From Microbacterium sp. (GTDB lineage Bacteria > Actinomycetota > Actinomycetes > Actinomycetales > Microbacteriaceae), in contig QFPM01000011.1 of the NCBI GenBank assembly GCA_003248655.1, positions 62,001 to 126,000 of the forward strand: DNA of 64,000 bases, given 5' to 3'. Below the pieces are notes generated by a model. The model was not told the origin of the DNA and did not search any database. It saw only the letters and a program-made list of their open reading frames with translations. Positions 41,354 through 50,916 of the stretch are shown here, in pieces (the stretch's first letter is position 1; the number at the start of each line of letters is the position of its first letter). The position numbers were made by a program, and so were the translations under genes.

Positions 41354-41896
41354 ATGACCACGTCCGAACCCTCGCGGACCGTCATGCATGCCGCCGACAT
41401 CGCACGGGCGCTGACTCGGATCTCGCACGAGATCCTCGAGTCCAATCGCGGAGCCGATGACCTCGTCATCCTCGGCATCCCGACCCGCGGAGTCACTCTC
41501 GCCGAACGCGTCGGCTCGCTCCTCACGGAGTTCTCCGGCGCGTCTGTCCCGGTGGGCGCGCTCGACATCACGATGTACCGCGACGACCTGCACCGAAACC
41601 CGACGCGAACGCCGCACCCGACCGACATCCCCGCGGGGGGCATCGACGGCAAAACGGTGGTCCTCGTCGACGACGTGCTCTTCTCGGGGCGCTCCATCCG
41701 CTCCGCCCTCGACGCTCTGAAGGACATCGGCCGGCCTGCGGCCGTCCGCCTCGCGATCCTCGTCGATCGCGGTCACCGCGAGCTGCCGATCCGCCCGGAC
41801 TTCGTCGGCAAGAACCTGCCGAGCGCCCGCGCCGAGCGCGTCAACGTGCACCTCGCCGAGACCGACGGGATCGAAGAGGTGACGATCGCATCATGA
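41354..41896 (+). CDS. pyrR: PyrR regulator / uracil phosphoribosyltransferase
   Basis: 180 residues. Phosphoribosyltransferase fold with LVILGIPTRGVTLAERVGSL near 37, DITMYRDDLHRNPTRTPH near 72-90, and the PRPP motif VVLVDDVLFSGRSIRSA near 101. PyrR binds pyr mRNA in the presence of UMP/UTP. First gene of a complete de novo pyrimidine operon, with its likely RNA target just upstream. Start ATG has GGGAG at 7-8 nt. It overlaps pyrB by 4 nt. Confidence 0.96.
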   Translation: MTTSEPSRTVMHAADIARALTRISHEILESNRGADDLVILGIPTRGVTLAERVGSLLTEFSGASVPVGALDITMYRDDLHRNPTRTPHPTDIPAGGIDGKTVVLVDDVLFSGRSIRSALDALKDIGRPAAVRLAILVDRGHRELPIRPDFVGKNLPSARAERVNVHLAETDGIEEVTIAS

Positions 41897-42855
41897 GGCA
41901 CCTGCTCGACACCCGCACGCTCTCACGCGAGGATGCCCTCCGCGTCCTCGACGTCGCCGAGGACATGCGCGACACGCAGTCGCGCGAGGTGCGCAAGCTC
42001 CCGACGCTCCGCGGCAAGACGGTCGTCAACCTCTTCTTCGAGGACTCCACCCGCACGCGCATCTCCTTCGAGGCGGCCGCGAAGCGCCTGTCCGCCGACG
42101 TCATCAATTTCTCCGCCAAGGGTTCGTCTGTGAGCAAGGGCGAGAGTCTGCAGGACACCGCGCAGACGCTGCAGGCGATGGGGGCGGATGCCGTCGTCAT
42201 CCGCCACGGCGCCTCCGGCGCGCCGCACACGCTCGCCACGAGCGGGTGGATCACGGCGGGCGTCGTCAACGCCGGCGACGGCACGCACGAGCACCCGACG
42301 CAGGCGCTTCTGGATGCCTTCACGCTCCGCAAGCGCTTCTTCGGCGACGACAGCCGCGGGCGGGACCTCGCCGGCATCCGCGTGACGATCGTCGGCGACA
42401 TCCTGCACTCGCGCGTCGCCCGGTCGAACGTGTGGCTCCTGTCGACCCTCGGGGCGCTGGTCACGCTCGTCGCGCCGCCAACCCTGCTGCCGCAGAACTT
42501 CGCCGCGTGGCCGCTCGCGGACATCGTCTACGACCTCGACGAGGCGATCGCTCGGAAGCCCGACGCGATCATGATGCTCCGCATCCAGCTCGAGCGGATG
42601 AACGCCGCCTACTTCCCGACCGAGCGCGAGTACTCGCGCCGCTGGGGCCTCGACGCGGCGCGCCTGGCGGCCCTGCCGGAAGGTAGCATCGTCATGCACC
42701 CCGGACCGATGAATCGGGGCCTGGAGATCTCCGCCGACGCCGCCGACTCGCCACGCTCGACCGTCCTCGAACAGGTCGCGAACGGTGTCTCGGTGCGCAT
42801 GGCTGCGCTCTACCTGCTGCTGGCCGGCGAACGACTCGAGGAGGACGACCGATGA
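41893..42855 (+). CDS. pyrB: Aspartate carbamoyltransferase catalytic subunit
   Basis: 320 residues. VNLFFEDSTRTRISFEAAAK near 42 (carbamoyl phosphate loop), the SKGESLQDTAQTLQAMG lysine loop near 78, and DGTHEHPTQALLDAFTL near 130. It makes carbamoyl aspartate, the first committed pyrimidine step. No pyrI regulatory subunit is present. Overlaps pyrR and pyrC by 4 nt each. Confidence 0.98.
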   Translation: MRHLLDTRTLSREDALRVLDVAEDMRDTQSREVRKLPTLRGKTVVNLFFEDSTRTRISFEAAAKRLSADVINFSAKGSSVSKGESLQDTAQTLQAMGADAVVIRHGASGAPHTLATSGWITAGVVNAGDGTHEHPTQALLDAFTLRKRFFGDDSRGRDLAGIRVTIVGDILHSRVARSNVWLLSTLGALVTLVAPPTLLPQNFAAWPLADIVYDLDEAIARKPDAIMMLRIQLERMNAAYFPTEREYSRRWGLDAARLAALPEGSIVMHPGPMNRGLEISADAADSPRSTVLEQVANGVSVRMAALYLLLAGERLEEDDR

Positions 42856-44162
42856 GCGCCACGCTGATCCGCGGAGCGAAGCTGAACGGCACGGATGCCG
42901 CCGACCTCCTTTTCGACGAGGGACGCATCGTCGAGGTCGGCACGGGCCTGAGCCGCGCCGGCGCGACCGTCGTCGACGCCGACGGCCTGATCGCCCTGCC
43001 GGGACTCGTCGACCTCCACACGCACCTGCGCGAGCCGGGCTACGAGGCATCCGAGACGATCCTCAGCGGGTCGCGGGCTGCGGCCGCGGGCGGCTACACG
43101 ACCGTGTTCGCGATGCCGAACACGTCGCCCGTCGCCGACACGGCAGGCGTCGTCGAGCAGGAGCTCGCCCTGGGCGAAGCCGCCGGCTACGTGCACGTGC
43201 AGCCGATCGGCGCAGTCACCGTGGGGCAGAAGGGCGAGCGACTCGCGGAGCTCGGCGCGATGGCATCCTCTCGCGCCCAGGTTCGCGTCTTCAGCGACGA
43301 TGGCTTCTGCGTCTTCGACCCGCTCATCATGCGGCGCGCCCTCGAGTACGTGAAGGCGTTCGATGGCGTCGTCGCGCAGCACGCGCAGGACCCGCGGCTC
43401 ACCGAGGGTGCGCAGATGAACGAGGGCGCCGTGTCGGCCGAGCTCGGCCTCGCCGGCTGGCCTGCGGTCGCCGAGGAGTCGATCATCGCCCGCGACGTCT
43501 TGCTCGCCCAGCACGTCGGCTCGCGACTGCACGTCTGCCACCTCTCGACGGCGGGGTCGGTCGACATCATCCGGTGGGCGAAGAAGCGCGGCGTCAACGT
43601 CACCGCCGAAGTCACGCCGCACCACCTGCTGCTCACCGACGAACTCGTGCGCGGCTATGACGCACGGTTCAAGGTCAATCCGCCGCTACGCCGCGACGAG
43701 GACGTGCAGGCCGTGCGCGACGGCCTCGCCGACGGCACGATCGACATCGTCGCGACCGACCACGCGCCGCACCCCGCCGAAGCGAAGTCGTGCGAATGGC
43801 AGGCGGCCGCGAACGGGATGGTCGGGCTCGAGTCGGCCCTCCGCGTCGTGCAGCAGGCCGTCGTCGACACGGGCCTGCTCACGTGGGACGACGTCGCGCG
43901 CGTCATGTCGACGGCCCCGGCGCGCATCGGACGGCTCGAGGATGCCGGCACGGGCCTGGTCGCCGGTGCGCCGGCATCCCTCACCCTCTACGACCCCGCC
44001 CCCGTGCGCACGTTCGCCCGGGGCGACCTGCGCGGGCTGAGCGTGAACTCGCCCTACCTCGGGCGCGAGCTTCCCGGTGAGGTGCGCTGGACGTTTTTCC
44101 GTGGTCGCCCGACGGTCGCGGACGGCGTGCTCGCCGCGTCGATGACGGAGAACGGCGCATGA
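42852..44162 (+). CDS. pyrC: Dihydroorotase
   Basis: 436 residues. Amidohydrolase fold with GLVDLHTHLREPGYEASET near 52 (metal HxH and substrate Arg), metal His residues in VAQHAQD and VCHLSTAGSV, and the Asp of ATDHAPHPAEAKS near 300. Long type I form. It closes carbamoyl aspartate to dihydroorotate. Overlaps the next gene by 4 nt. Confidence 0.97.
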   Translation: MSATLIRGAKLNGTDAADLLFDEGRIVEVGTGLSRAGATVVDADGLIALPGLVDLHTHLREPGYEASETILSGSRAAAAGGYTTVFAMPNTSPVADTAGVVEQELALGEAAGYVHVQPIGAVTVGQKGERLAELGAMASSRAQVRVFSDDGFCVFDPLIMRRALEYVKAFDGVVAQHAQDPRLTEGAQMNEGAVSAELGLAGWPAVAEESIIARDVLLAQHVGSRLHVCHLSTAGSVDIIRWAKKRGVNVTAEVTPHHLLLTDELVRGYDARFKVNPPLRRDEDVQAVRDGLADGTIDIVATDHAPHPAEAKSCEWQAAANGMVGLESALRVVQQAVVDTGLLTWDDVARVMSTAPARIGRLEDAGTGLVAGAPASLTLYDPAPVRTFARGDLRGLSVNSPYLGRELPGEVRWTFFRGRPTVADGVLAASMTENGA

Positions 44163-44689
44163 CCCGCGAAGTCGCGCTCCTGATCATGGTCGCGCTTGCG
44201 CTCGTGCTGATCGTGCTCGGCGCGTTCGCGTGGGCGAAGCGCCGTCGTCGCGATTCAGGCCTGCGGGCGCCCCTCGGGGATATTCCGGCGGATGCCGTGA
44301 CGACCGCCGTCGCATCGGGCTTCTACGTCGCCACGACGCGCCGCGACGAGCCGCTCGAGCGGCTCGCCATCCGGGGGCTCGGCTTCCGCTCGCGCGCCGG
44401 CGTCACCGTCACCAACGCGGGTGTCGGCCTCGATCTCACGGGGGCGGCGAGCCTGTTCATCCCAATCGCCGCGATCGACGGGGTCGACCTCGCGAGCGTC
44501 GCTATCGACCGCGCTGTGGAGCCGGGCGGTCTCGTGCGCCTGGCGTGGCGCGCCGACGGCTCGGAGCCCGTGCCGGTCGACAGCTACCTGAGGCCGCAGG
44601 ACACCTCGGCCCGCGCCCTCGCCGACGCGATCGCCGCCACGCTCGCACCCACGCACACGTCCACGACCCCGACGGGAACCGACGCATGA
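44159..44689 (+). CDS. PH-like membrane protein of the pyr operon
   Basis: 176 residues. One N-terminal membrane helix (VALLIMVALALVLIVLGAFA, about 5-24), a basic KRRRR stop-transfer, then a globular beta-rich domain (ATTRRDEPLERLAIRGLGFR, DLTGAASLFIPIAAIDGVDL) that resembles the PH-like proteins at the same place, between pyrC and carA, in mycobacteria (Rv1382 type). Function unknown. Its conservation inside a pyrimidine operon is the main clue. Overlaps pyrC and carA by 4 nt. Confidence 0.85.
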   Translation: MTREVALLIMVALALVLIVLGAFAWAKRRRRDSGLRAPLGDIPADAVTTAVASGFYVATTRRDEPLERLAIRGLGFRSRAGVTVTNAGVGLDLTGAASLFIPIAAIDGVDLASVAIDRAVEPGGLVRLAWRADGSEPVPVDSYLRPQDTSARALADAIAATLAPTHTSTTPTGTDA

Positions 44690-45828
44690 CCTTCCACACC
44701 GACCCGGCAGTGCTCGTCCTCGAGGACGGCTCGCGCCACCCCGGACGCGCCTACGGCGCCCGTGGCACGACGCTTGGCGAAGTCGTGTTCGCCACCGGCA
44801 TGACCGGCTACCAGGAGACCCTCACCGACCCGTCCTACGCGGGCCAGATCGTCCTCCAGACCGCGCCGCACATCGGCAACACCGGCATGAACGGCGAAGA
44901 CCCCGAGTCGCGTCGCATCTGGGTTGCCGGCTACATCGTCCGCGACCCCTCGCGGGTCGTGTCGAACTGGCGCGCCGACGAGTCGCTCGATGACGCCCTC
45001 ATCCGCGACGGGATCGTCGGGATCTCGGGAATCGACACCCGCGCGATCACGCGCGTGCTGCGTTCGTCGGGCTCGATGCGCGGCGGCGTCTTCTCGGGAG
45101 GAGCGGCGGAGCTGGATGCCGAGGAGCAGCTACGCATCGTCCGCGAGGCGCCCGAGATGAGCGGTCGCAACCTGTCGGCCGAGGTGTCGGTCGACTCGGT
45201 CGAGGTCACGCCCGCGGCGCCCGGTGTCGAGCGGATCGGCAATCTGGCCGTCCTTGACCTCGGCGTCAAGCAGGCGACGATCCTGAACCTCGCGGCGCGC
45301 GGTTTCGACGTGCACGTGCTCCCGCAGGACGTCACGATCGACGGCATCCGCGCGATCGACCCGGTCGCGGTGTTCTACTCGAACGGCCCCGGCGACCCCG
45401 CGGCATCCGGCGATCACGTTGCGCTGCTGAGGGCTGTGCTGGATGAGCGGCTGCCGTTCTTCGGCATCTGCTTCGGCAACCAGTTGCTCGGCCGCGCGCT
45501 CGGGTTCGGCACGTACAAGCTGCCGTTCGGCCACCGCGGGATCAACCAGCCCGTGCTCGACAAGCAGACCGGCCGCGTCGAGATCACGGCGCACAACCAC
45601 GGCTTCGCCGTCGACGCGCCGCTCGAGGGTGAGGTCGAGAGCCCGAACGGGTACGGCCGCGTCGAGGTCAGCCACGTCGGCCTGAACGACAACGTCGTCG
45701 AGGGACTGCGTGCCCTCGACATCCCCGCGTTCAGCGTGCAGTACCACCCCGAGGCGGCGGCGGGACCGCACGATGCGAACTACCTCTTCGACCGCTTCGC
45801 GGCGATGGTGAAGGAGAACCGTGCCTAA
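44686..45828 (+). CDS. carA: Carbamoyl-phosphate synthase small subunit
   Basis: 380 residues. N-terminal CarA domain (VFATGMTGYQETLTDPSYAG near 33), then class I glutaminase: AVFYSNGPGDPAAS near 230, nucleophile Cys in PFFGICFGNQLLG near 260, and His/Glu in VQYHPEAAAGP near 348. It feeds ammonia to CarB. Its stop overlaps the carB GTG by 8 nt. Confidence 0.98.
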   Translation: MTFHTDPAVLVLEDGSRHPGRAYGARGTTLGEVVFATGMTGYQETLTDPSYAGQIVLQTAPHIGNTGMNGEDPESRRIWVAGYIVRDPSRVVSNWRADESLDDALIRDGIVGISGIDTRAITRVLRSSGSMRGGVFSGGAAELDAEEQLRIVREAPEMSGRNLSAEVSVDSVEVTPAAPGVERIGNLAVLDLGVKQATILNLAARGFDVHVLPQDVTIDGIRAIDPVAVFYSNGPGDPAASGDHVALLRAVLDERLPFFGICFGNQLLGRALGFGTYKLPFGHRGINQPVLDKQTGRVEITAHNHGFAVDAPLEGEVESPNGYGRVEVSHVGLNDNVVEGLRALDIPAFSVQYHPEAAAGPHDANYLFDRFAAMVKENRA

Positions 45829-48800
45829 GCGCGACGACATCCACAGCGTCCTCGTCATCGGGTCCGGCCCGATCGTCATCGGCCAGGCGTGCGAGTTCGA
45901 CTACTCGGGCACGCAGGCCTGCCGCGTGCTCCGCGAAGAGGGCGTCCGCGTCATCCTCGTGAACTCCAACCCGGCCACGATCATGACCGACCCCGACTTC
46001 GCCGACGCGACCTACATCGAGCCCATCACGCCCGAGGTCATCGAGACGATCATCGCGAAGGAGAAGCCGGATGCCATCCTGCCGACCCTCGGCGGGCAGA
46101 CGGCCCTCAACGCCGCGATGGCACTGCACGAGCAGGGCATTCTGGAGAAGTACGGCGTCGAGCTGATCGGCGCGAAAGTCGACGCGATCCGCAAGGGCGA
46201 GGATCGTCAGATCTTCAAGCAGCTCGTGCTGGATGCCGGGGCGGATGTCGCCCGCTCGGTCATCGCGCACACGATGGACGACCTGCTCGCCGGCGCCGCC
46301 GAGCTCGGCTACCCGCTCGTGGTCCGTCCGTCGTTCACGATGGGCGGGCTCGGCTCGGGCTTCGCGTACGACGAAGAGGATCTCCGCCGCATCGGCGGCG
46401 CGGGCCTGCGCGACTCGCCGACGACCGAGGTGCTCCTCGAGGAGTCGATCCTCGGCTGGAAGGAGTACGAGCTCGAGCTCATGCGCGACACGTCCGACAA
46501 CACGGTCGTCGTGTGCTCGATCGAGAACGTCGACCCCGTCGGCGTGCACACGGGCGACTCGATCACGGTCGCGCCTGCCCTCACCCTCACCGACCGCGAG
46601 TACCAGAAGCTCCGCGACATCGGCATTGACATCATCCGCGCTGTCGGCGTCGACACCGGCGGCTGCAACATCCAGTTCGCCGTCGATCCGGCGACCGGGC
46701 GCATCATCGTCATCGAGATGAACCCGCGCGTGTCGCGCTCGTCGGCGCTCGCGTCGAAGGCGACGGGCTTCCCGATCGCGAAGCTCGCCGCGAAGCTCGC
46801 GATCGGCTACCGCCTCGACGAGGTACCCAACGACATCACGCGGGCGACGCCGGCGAGCTTCGAGCCGACCCTCGACTACGTTGTCGTCAAGGTGCCGCGG
46901 TTCAACTTCGAGAAGTTCCCGAACGCCGACACGACGCTGACTACAACCATGAAATCGGTCGGCGAGGCGATGGCCATCGGCCGCAACTACGCGACGGCGC
47001 TGCAGAAGGCGTTGCGATCGCTCGAGAAGCGTGGATCGTCGTTCCACTGGGGTCCGGAGGATCGTTCCGTCGACGAACTGCTCGAGATCGCGAAGAAGCC
47101 CACCGACGGCCGCATCGTCGTACTGCAGCAGGCGATGCGCCTGGGCGCGACGACCCTGCAGGCGTTCGAGGCCACGAAGATCGACCCCTGGTTCCTCGAC
47201 CAGATCGCGCTCATCAACGAGGTCGCCGCCTTCGTGAAAGAGGCTTCCGAGTTGGATGCCGAGGTCATCCGCATCGCGAAGGAGCACGGCTTCTCGGATG
47301 CCCAGCTCGCGCAGCTGCGCGGCGTCACCGAGGCGGAGATCCGCGGCATCCGCTACGCGTTCGGCGTCCGCCCGGTCTACAAGACGGTCGACACCTGTGC
47401 GGGAGAGTTCCCGGCGCTCACGCCCTACCACTACTCGAGCTACGACCGAGAGACCGAGGTGACACCCTCCGAGCGCACGAAGGTCGTCATCATCGGCTCG
47501 GGCCCCAACCGCATCGGGCAGGGCGTCGAGTTCGACTACTCGTGCGTGCACGCGTCGTTCGCGCTGTCGGATGCCGGCTACGAGACGATCATGGTCAACT
47601 GCAACCCCGAGACCGTCTCGACCGACTACGACACGAGCGATCGGCTCTACTTCGAGCCGCTGACCCTCGAGGACGTCCTCGAGGTCCTGCATGCAGAGAG
47701 CGCGTCGGGCACCATCCTCGGCGTCGTCTGCCAGCTCGGCGGCCAGACCCCGCTGGGGCTTGCGAAGGGCATCGAGGATGCCGGATACACGATCCTCGGC
47801 ACGTCGCCCGCTGCCATCGACATCGCCGAGGAGCGCGAGCTCTTCTCGCAGCTGCTCGACCGCGCCGGGCTCGTCGCGCCGCGGCACGACACCGCGATCG
47901 ATGAGGCCGGCGCCGTCGCGATCGCGGAGGAGATCGGGTACCCCGTGCTGGTGCGCCCGAGCTTCGTGCTCGGCGGGCGCGGCATGGAGATCGTCTACGA
48001 CACCGAGAGCCTGCGCGACTACTTCGTGCGCACGGCCGGTGAGGTCGTCATCGAAGAGGGCAAGCCGCTGCTCGTCGACCGCTTCCTCGACGACGCCGTG
48101 GAACTCGACGTCGACGCGCTCTACGACGGTCACGAACTGTACATCGGCGGCGTGATGGAGCACCTCGAAGAGGCCGGCATCCACTCCGGCGACTCGTCGT
48201 GCACCCTGCCGCCGATCTCGCTCGGGCGCACCGAGATCGATCGCGTGCGCCAGGCGACCCTGGCGATCGCCGAGGGCGTGGGCGTGCGGGGCTTGCTGAA
48301 CGTCCAGTTCGCCGTGTCGGCGGGCGTGCTCTACGTCATCGAGGCGAACCCCCGCGCGAGCCGCACGGTGCCGTTCGTGTCGAAGGCCCTCGGCATCCCG
48401 CTCGCGAAAGCCGCCTCGCGGATCATGGCGGGCGCCACGATCGCGGATCTCAAGGCCGAGGGGCTGCTCCCGGCGCAGGACGGCTCGCGCGTGCCGCTCG
48501 ACTCGCCCGTCGCCGTCAAGGAGGCCGTGCTGCCGTTCAAGCGGTTCCGCACCGCCGACGGGCACACCGTCGACTCGGTGCTCGGCCCCGAGATGCGCTC
48601 GACCGGCGAGGTCATGGGCATCGACCGGGACTTCCCGACGGCGTTCGCGAAGTCGCAGGCCGCGGCCTACGGCGGGATGCCGACGAGTGGAACCGTGTTC
48701 CTCTCGGTCGCCGACGACGACAAGCGCGCCGTCATCCTGCCCGCGCACCGGTTGCAGGAGCTCGGCTTCCGCATCACCGCGACCGAGGGAACGGCCGAGA

Positions 48801-49117
48801 TCCTCTCGCGCAACGGCATCCGCGTCGACGTCGTGAACAAGTACTCCGCGACGCAGGAGACGGGGGAGCGCAACGTCGTCGACCTCATCAACGCGGGCGA
48901 GATCGACATCGTCGTGAACACGCCGTCGGGCGGGATCGCGCGCGCCGACGGATACGAGATCCGGGCGGCGGCGGTCGCCGCCGACAAGGCCCTCTTCACG
49001 ACGATGGCGGTCCTCGGGGCGGCGGTCAGCGCCCTTCCGGTCCTGCGTGAGGGCTTCGCCGTGCGGAGTCTGCAGGAGTACGCCGAGGATCGCGCCGCCG
49101 CAAAGGCGGCCCTGTGA
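45821..49117 (+). CDS. carB: Carbamoyl-phosphate synthase large subunit
   Basis: 1098 residues from GTG. Two homologous ATP-grasp halves: the first carries VLVIGSGPIVIGQACEFDYS near 8, VVRPSFTMGGLGSGFAY near 167 and EMNPRVSRSSALASKATG near 300; the second starts VVIIGSGPNRIGQGVEFDYS near 557 and has LVRPSFVLGGRGMEIVYD near 710 and EANPRASRTVPFVSKALG near 840. The C-terminal MGS-like domain (TEGTAEILSRNGI) is the allosteric site for UMP/ornithine. Supplies carbamoyl phosphate for pyrimidines and arginine. Confidence 0.98.
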   Translation: MPKRDDIHSVLVIGSGPIVIGQACEFDYSGTQACRVLREEGVRVILVNSNPATIMTDPDFADATYIEPITPEVIETIIAKEKPDAILPTLGGQTALNAAMALHEQGILEKYGVELIGAKVDAIRKGEDRQIFKQLVLDAGADVARSVIAHTMDDLLAGAAELGYPLVVRPSFTMGGLGSGFAYDEEDLRRIGGAGLRDSPTTEVLLEESILGWKEYELELMRDTSDNTVVVCSIENVDPVGVHTGDSITVAPALTLTDREYQKLRDIGIDIIRAVGVDTGGCNIQFAVDPATGRIIVIEMNPRVSRSSALASKATGFPIAKLAAKLAIGYRLDEVPNDITRATPASFEPTLDYVVVKVPRFNFEKFPNADTTLTTTMKSVGEAMAIGRNYATALQKALRSLEKRGSSFHWGPEDRSVDELLEIAKKPTDGRIVVLQQAMRLGATTLQAFEATKIDPWFLDQIALINEVAAFVKEASELDAEVIRIAKEHGFSDAQLAQLRGVTEAEIRGIRYAFGVRPVYKTVDTCAGEFPALTPYHYSSYDRETEVTPSERTKVVIIGSGPNRIGQGVEFDYSCVHASFALSDAGYETIMVNCNPETVSTDYDTSDRLYFEPLTLEDVLEVLHAESASGTILGVVCQLGGQTPLGLAKGIEDAGYTILGTSPAAIDIAEERELFSQLLDRAGLVAPRHDTAIDEAGAVAIAEEIGYPVLVRPSFVLGGRGMEIVYDTESLRDYFVRTAGEVVIEEGKPLLVDRFLDDAVELDVDALYDGHELYIGGVMEHLEEAGIHSGDSSCTLPPISLGRTEIDRVRQATLAIAEGVGVRGLLNVQFAVSAGVLYVIEANPRASRTVPFVSKALGIPLAKAASRIMAGATIADLKAEGLLPAQDGSRVPLDSPVAVKEAVLPFKRFRTADGHTVDSVLGPEMRSTGEVMGIDRDFPTAFAKSQAAAYGGMPTSGTVFLSVADDDKRAVILPAHRLQELGFRITATEGTAEILSRNGIRVDVVNKYSATQETGERNVVDLINAGEIDIVVNTPSGGIARADGYEIRAAAVAADKALFTTMAVLGAAVSALPVLREGFAVRSLQEYAEDRAAAKAAL

Positions 49118-49953
49118 CGACGTTCGGTCAGCGGCTGCGCCTGGCGCTCGACGCACACGGACCGCTGTGCGTCGGCATCGACCCGCACGAGGGCCTCGTT
49201 CGCGCGTGGGGGCTCGAGGCCACGGCATCCGGCGTCCGTGAGTTCGGCCTGCGCACCGTCGAGGCCGCGGCCGGCCGGGTCGGCATCGTCAAGCCACAGG
49301 TCGCCTTCTTCGAGCGATTCGGCTCGGCGGGCTTCGCCGCGCTCGAGGATGTCATGGCGGCCGCGCGCGCCGCGGGGATGATCGTGATCGCGGATGCCAA
49401 GCGCGGCGACATCGGCACGACGATGGAGGGCTACGCGGCCGCGTGGTTGCAGCCCGGATCGCCGCTCGAATGCGATGCGGTGACTCTCAGCCCGTACCTC
49501 GGTGCCGACTCGCTGCACCCCGCCCTGTCGACCGCGCTGCAGCACGACAAGGGCGCGTTCGTGCTCGCCGCGACGAGCAACCCCGAGGCGGCCGCCGTGC
49601 AGCGCGCCGCCGACAACGACGGCGAGAGTGTCGCCGAAGCCATCGCGCACGACGTCGCAGCGCGCAACATCGGCGCTCCCGGCTCGCTTGGCTCGCTCGG
49701 ACTCGTCGTCGGGGCGACCGTCGACCGCCGCTCGTTCGGACTCAGCGACGTCGTCCTCGCCGGCACCCCGATCCTCGCGCCCGGATTCGGCGCCCAGGGC
49801 GCGGAGCCGGCCGACCTCGACCGGCTCTTCGGGTACGTCGCCTCACAGGTGATCGCGAGCGAGAGTCGCAGCATCCTTTCGGCGGGTCCGGATCGGCTCG
49901 CGGCGAGAGTCGTCGAGCGCGCCGACCTGTACCGTAGAAAGTCCGATGGCTGA
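49114..49953 (+). CDS. pyrF: Orotidine 5'-phosphate decarboxylase (type 2)
   Basis: 279 residues from GTG. LCVGIDPHEGLVRAWGL near 18, VKPQVAFFERFG near 59, and the catalytic DAKRGDIGTTMEGYA near 90. The longer form with the central SPYLGADSL segment is that of actinobacteria and myxobacteria. It yields UMP. pyrE and pyrD are not in this cluster. Its end overlaps the mIHF-gmk start by 8 nt. Confidence 0.96.
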   Translation: MTTFGQRLRLALDAHGPLCVGIDPHEGLVRAWGLEATASGVREFGLRTVEAAAGRVGIVKPQVAFFERFGSAGFAALEDVMAAARAAGMIVIADAKRGDIGTTMEGYAAAWLQPGSPLECDAVTLSPYLGADSLHPALSTALQHDKGAFVLAATSNPEAAAVQRAADNDGESVAEAIAHDVAARNIGAPGSLGSLGLVVGATVDRRSFGLSDVVLAGTPILAPGFGAQGAEPADLDRLFGYVASQVIASESRSILSAGPDRLAARVVERADLYRRKSDG

Positions 49954-50842
49954 CTCACGCACACCCCCCGACGTCGACCGCGTCGCCGCGTCGCGGCGCG
50001 CGGTTGCCGCCCGCCGCGAGCGCGCGGCACTCAAGCACGATGTCACGATGCGCGTCCTCACCCCGCAGGAGCTGTTGCAGCGCGCGTGGGACGACCCCGA
50101 CTCGCCCGCCGCGGCTATGCGCATCACCGAGTACCTCACGGCGCTCCCCGCGATCGGTGTGGGCAAGCGCGACCGCCTTCTCGCCGAGCTCGAGATCTCG
50201 CCCGTCAAGCGGCTCGGCGGCCTCGGTGCGCGCCAGCGCGTGGCCCTCAAGAACTGGCTCGACGAGCGGTTCCCGCCGCGCGCCGCGCGGACCGGGCGCT
50301 CCCGTCTCGTGGTGCTCGCCGGCCCCACCGCCGTCGGGAAAGGCACGGTCGCCGCGCACATCAAGGCGCATCACCCCGAGATCCATCTCTCGGTGTCGGC
50401 GACGACGCGGCCGCCGCGGCCGGGTGAGACCGACGGCGAGCACTACTTCTTCGTCGACGACTCGGAGTTCGATCGGCTCATCGCCGACGGCGAGCTCCTC
50501 GAGCACGCGACCGTGCACAACAAGTACCGGTACGGCACCCCGAAGGCGCCGATCGATCGTGCTCTCGCCGAAGGGCGCACCGTGCTCCTCGAGATCGATC
50601 TGCAGGGCGCGCGCCAGGTGCGCGCGGCCGCTCCCGATGCGACGCTGGTCTTCCTGCTGCCGCCGAGCTGGGACGAGCTCGTCCAGCGACTCGTCGGGCG
50701 CGGCACCGAGAACGCCGAAGAGCGCACGCGCCGCCTCAAGACGGCGAAGGTCGAGCTCGCCTCACAGGGCGAGTTCGACTACCGCGTCGTCAACGACGAC
50801 GTCGCCCGCGCGGCGGCAGAGGTCGCCGCGCTCGCGCGCTGA
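49946..50842 (+). CDS. gmk: Fusion of actinobacterial IHF (mIHF) and guanylate kinase
   Basis: 298 residues in two domains. Residues about 20-110 match actinobacterial integration host factor: ALKHDVTMRVLTPQELLQRA, ITEYLTALPAIGVGKRDRLL and VKRLGGLGARQRVALKNWLD. Residues about 115-298 are a complete guanylate kinase: P-loop VLAGPTAVGKGTVAA near 123, SVSATTRPPRPGETDGEHYF near 145, EHATVHNKYRYGTP near 183, EIDLQGARQVRAA. In mycobacteria mihF and gmk are separate neighbours, so here they are one reading frame. GTP synthesis and nucleoid/DNA binding may be linked in one protein. Confidence 0.93.
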   Translation: MADSRTPPDVDRVAASRRAVAARRERAALKHDVTMRVLTPQELLQRAWDDPDSPAAAMRITEYLTALPAIGVGKRDRLLAELEISPVKRLGGLGARQRVALKNWLDERFPPRAARTGRSRLVVLAGPTAVGKGTVAAHIKAHHPEIHLSVSATTRPPRPGETDGEHYFFVDDSEFDRLIADGELLEHATVHNKYRYGTPKAPIDRALAEGRTVLLEIDLQGARQVRAAAPDATLVFLLPPSWDELVQRLVGRGTENAEERTRRLKTAKVELASQGEFDYRVVNDDVARAAAEVAALAR

Positions 50843-50848
50843 TAGAAT
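50843..50848 (+). promoter_or_regulatory. -10 box (TAGAAT) of rpoZ
   Basis: TAGAAT sits at the end of gmk. Transcription would start near 50855 and leave a leader of about 62 nt with TGGAGG before the rpoZ ATG. Confidence 0.5.
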
Positions 50849-50916
50849 GGCCGGATGCCGTGGCGCCGAGCGCCGGCATCCTCGACTTCACACCCATCCG
50901 ATCCTGGAGGTTCACC

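Noticed and set aside
45731..49228. Minus-strand frame of about 1165 codons antisense to carB
   Set aside because: Shadow of carB: composition is biased, no domain is visible, and the sense strand is a full CarB.
50860..50916. Upstream GTG as the rpoZ start
   Set aside because: It would add 19 residues unlike omega; the ATG at 50917 has TGGAGG before it.
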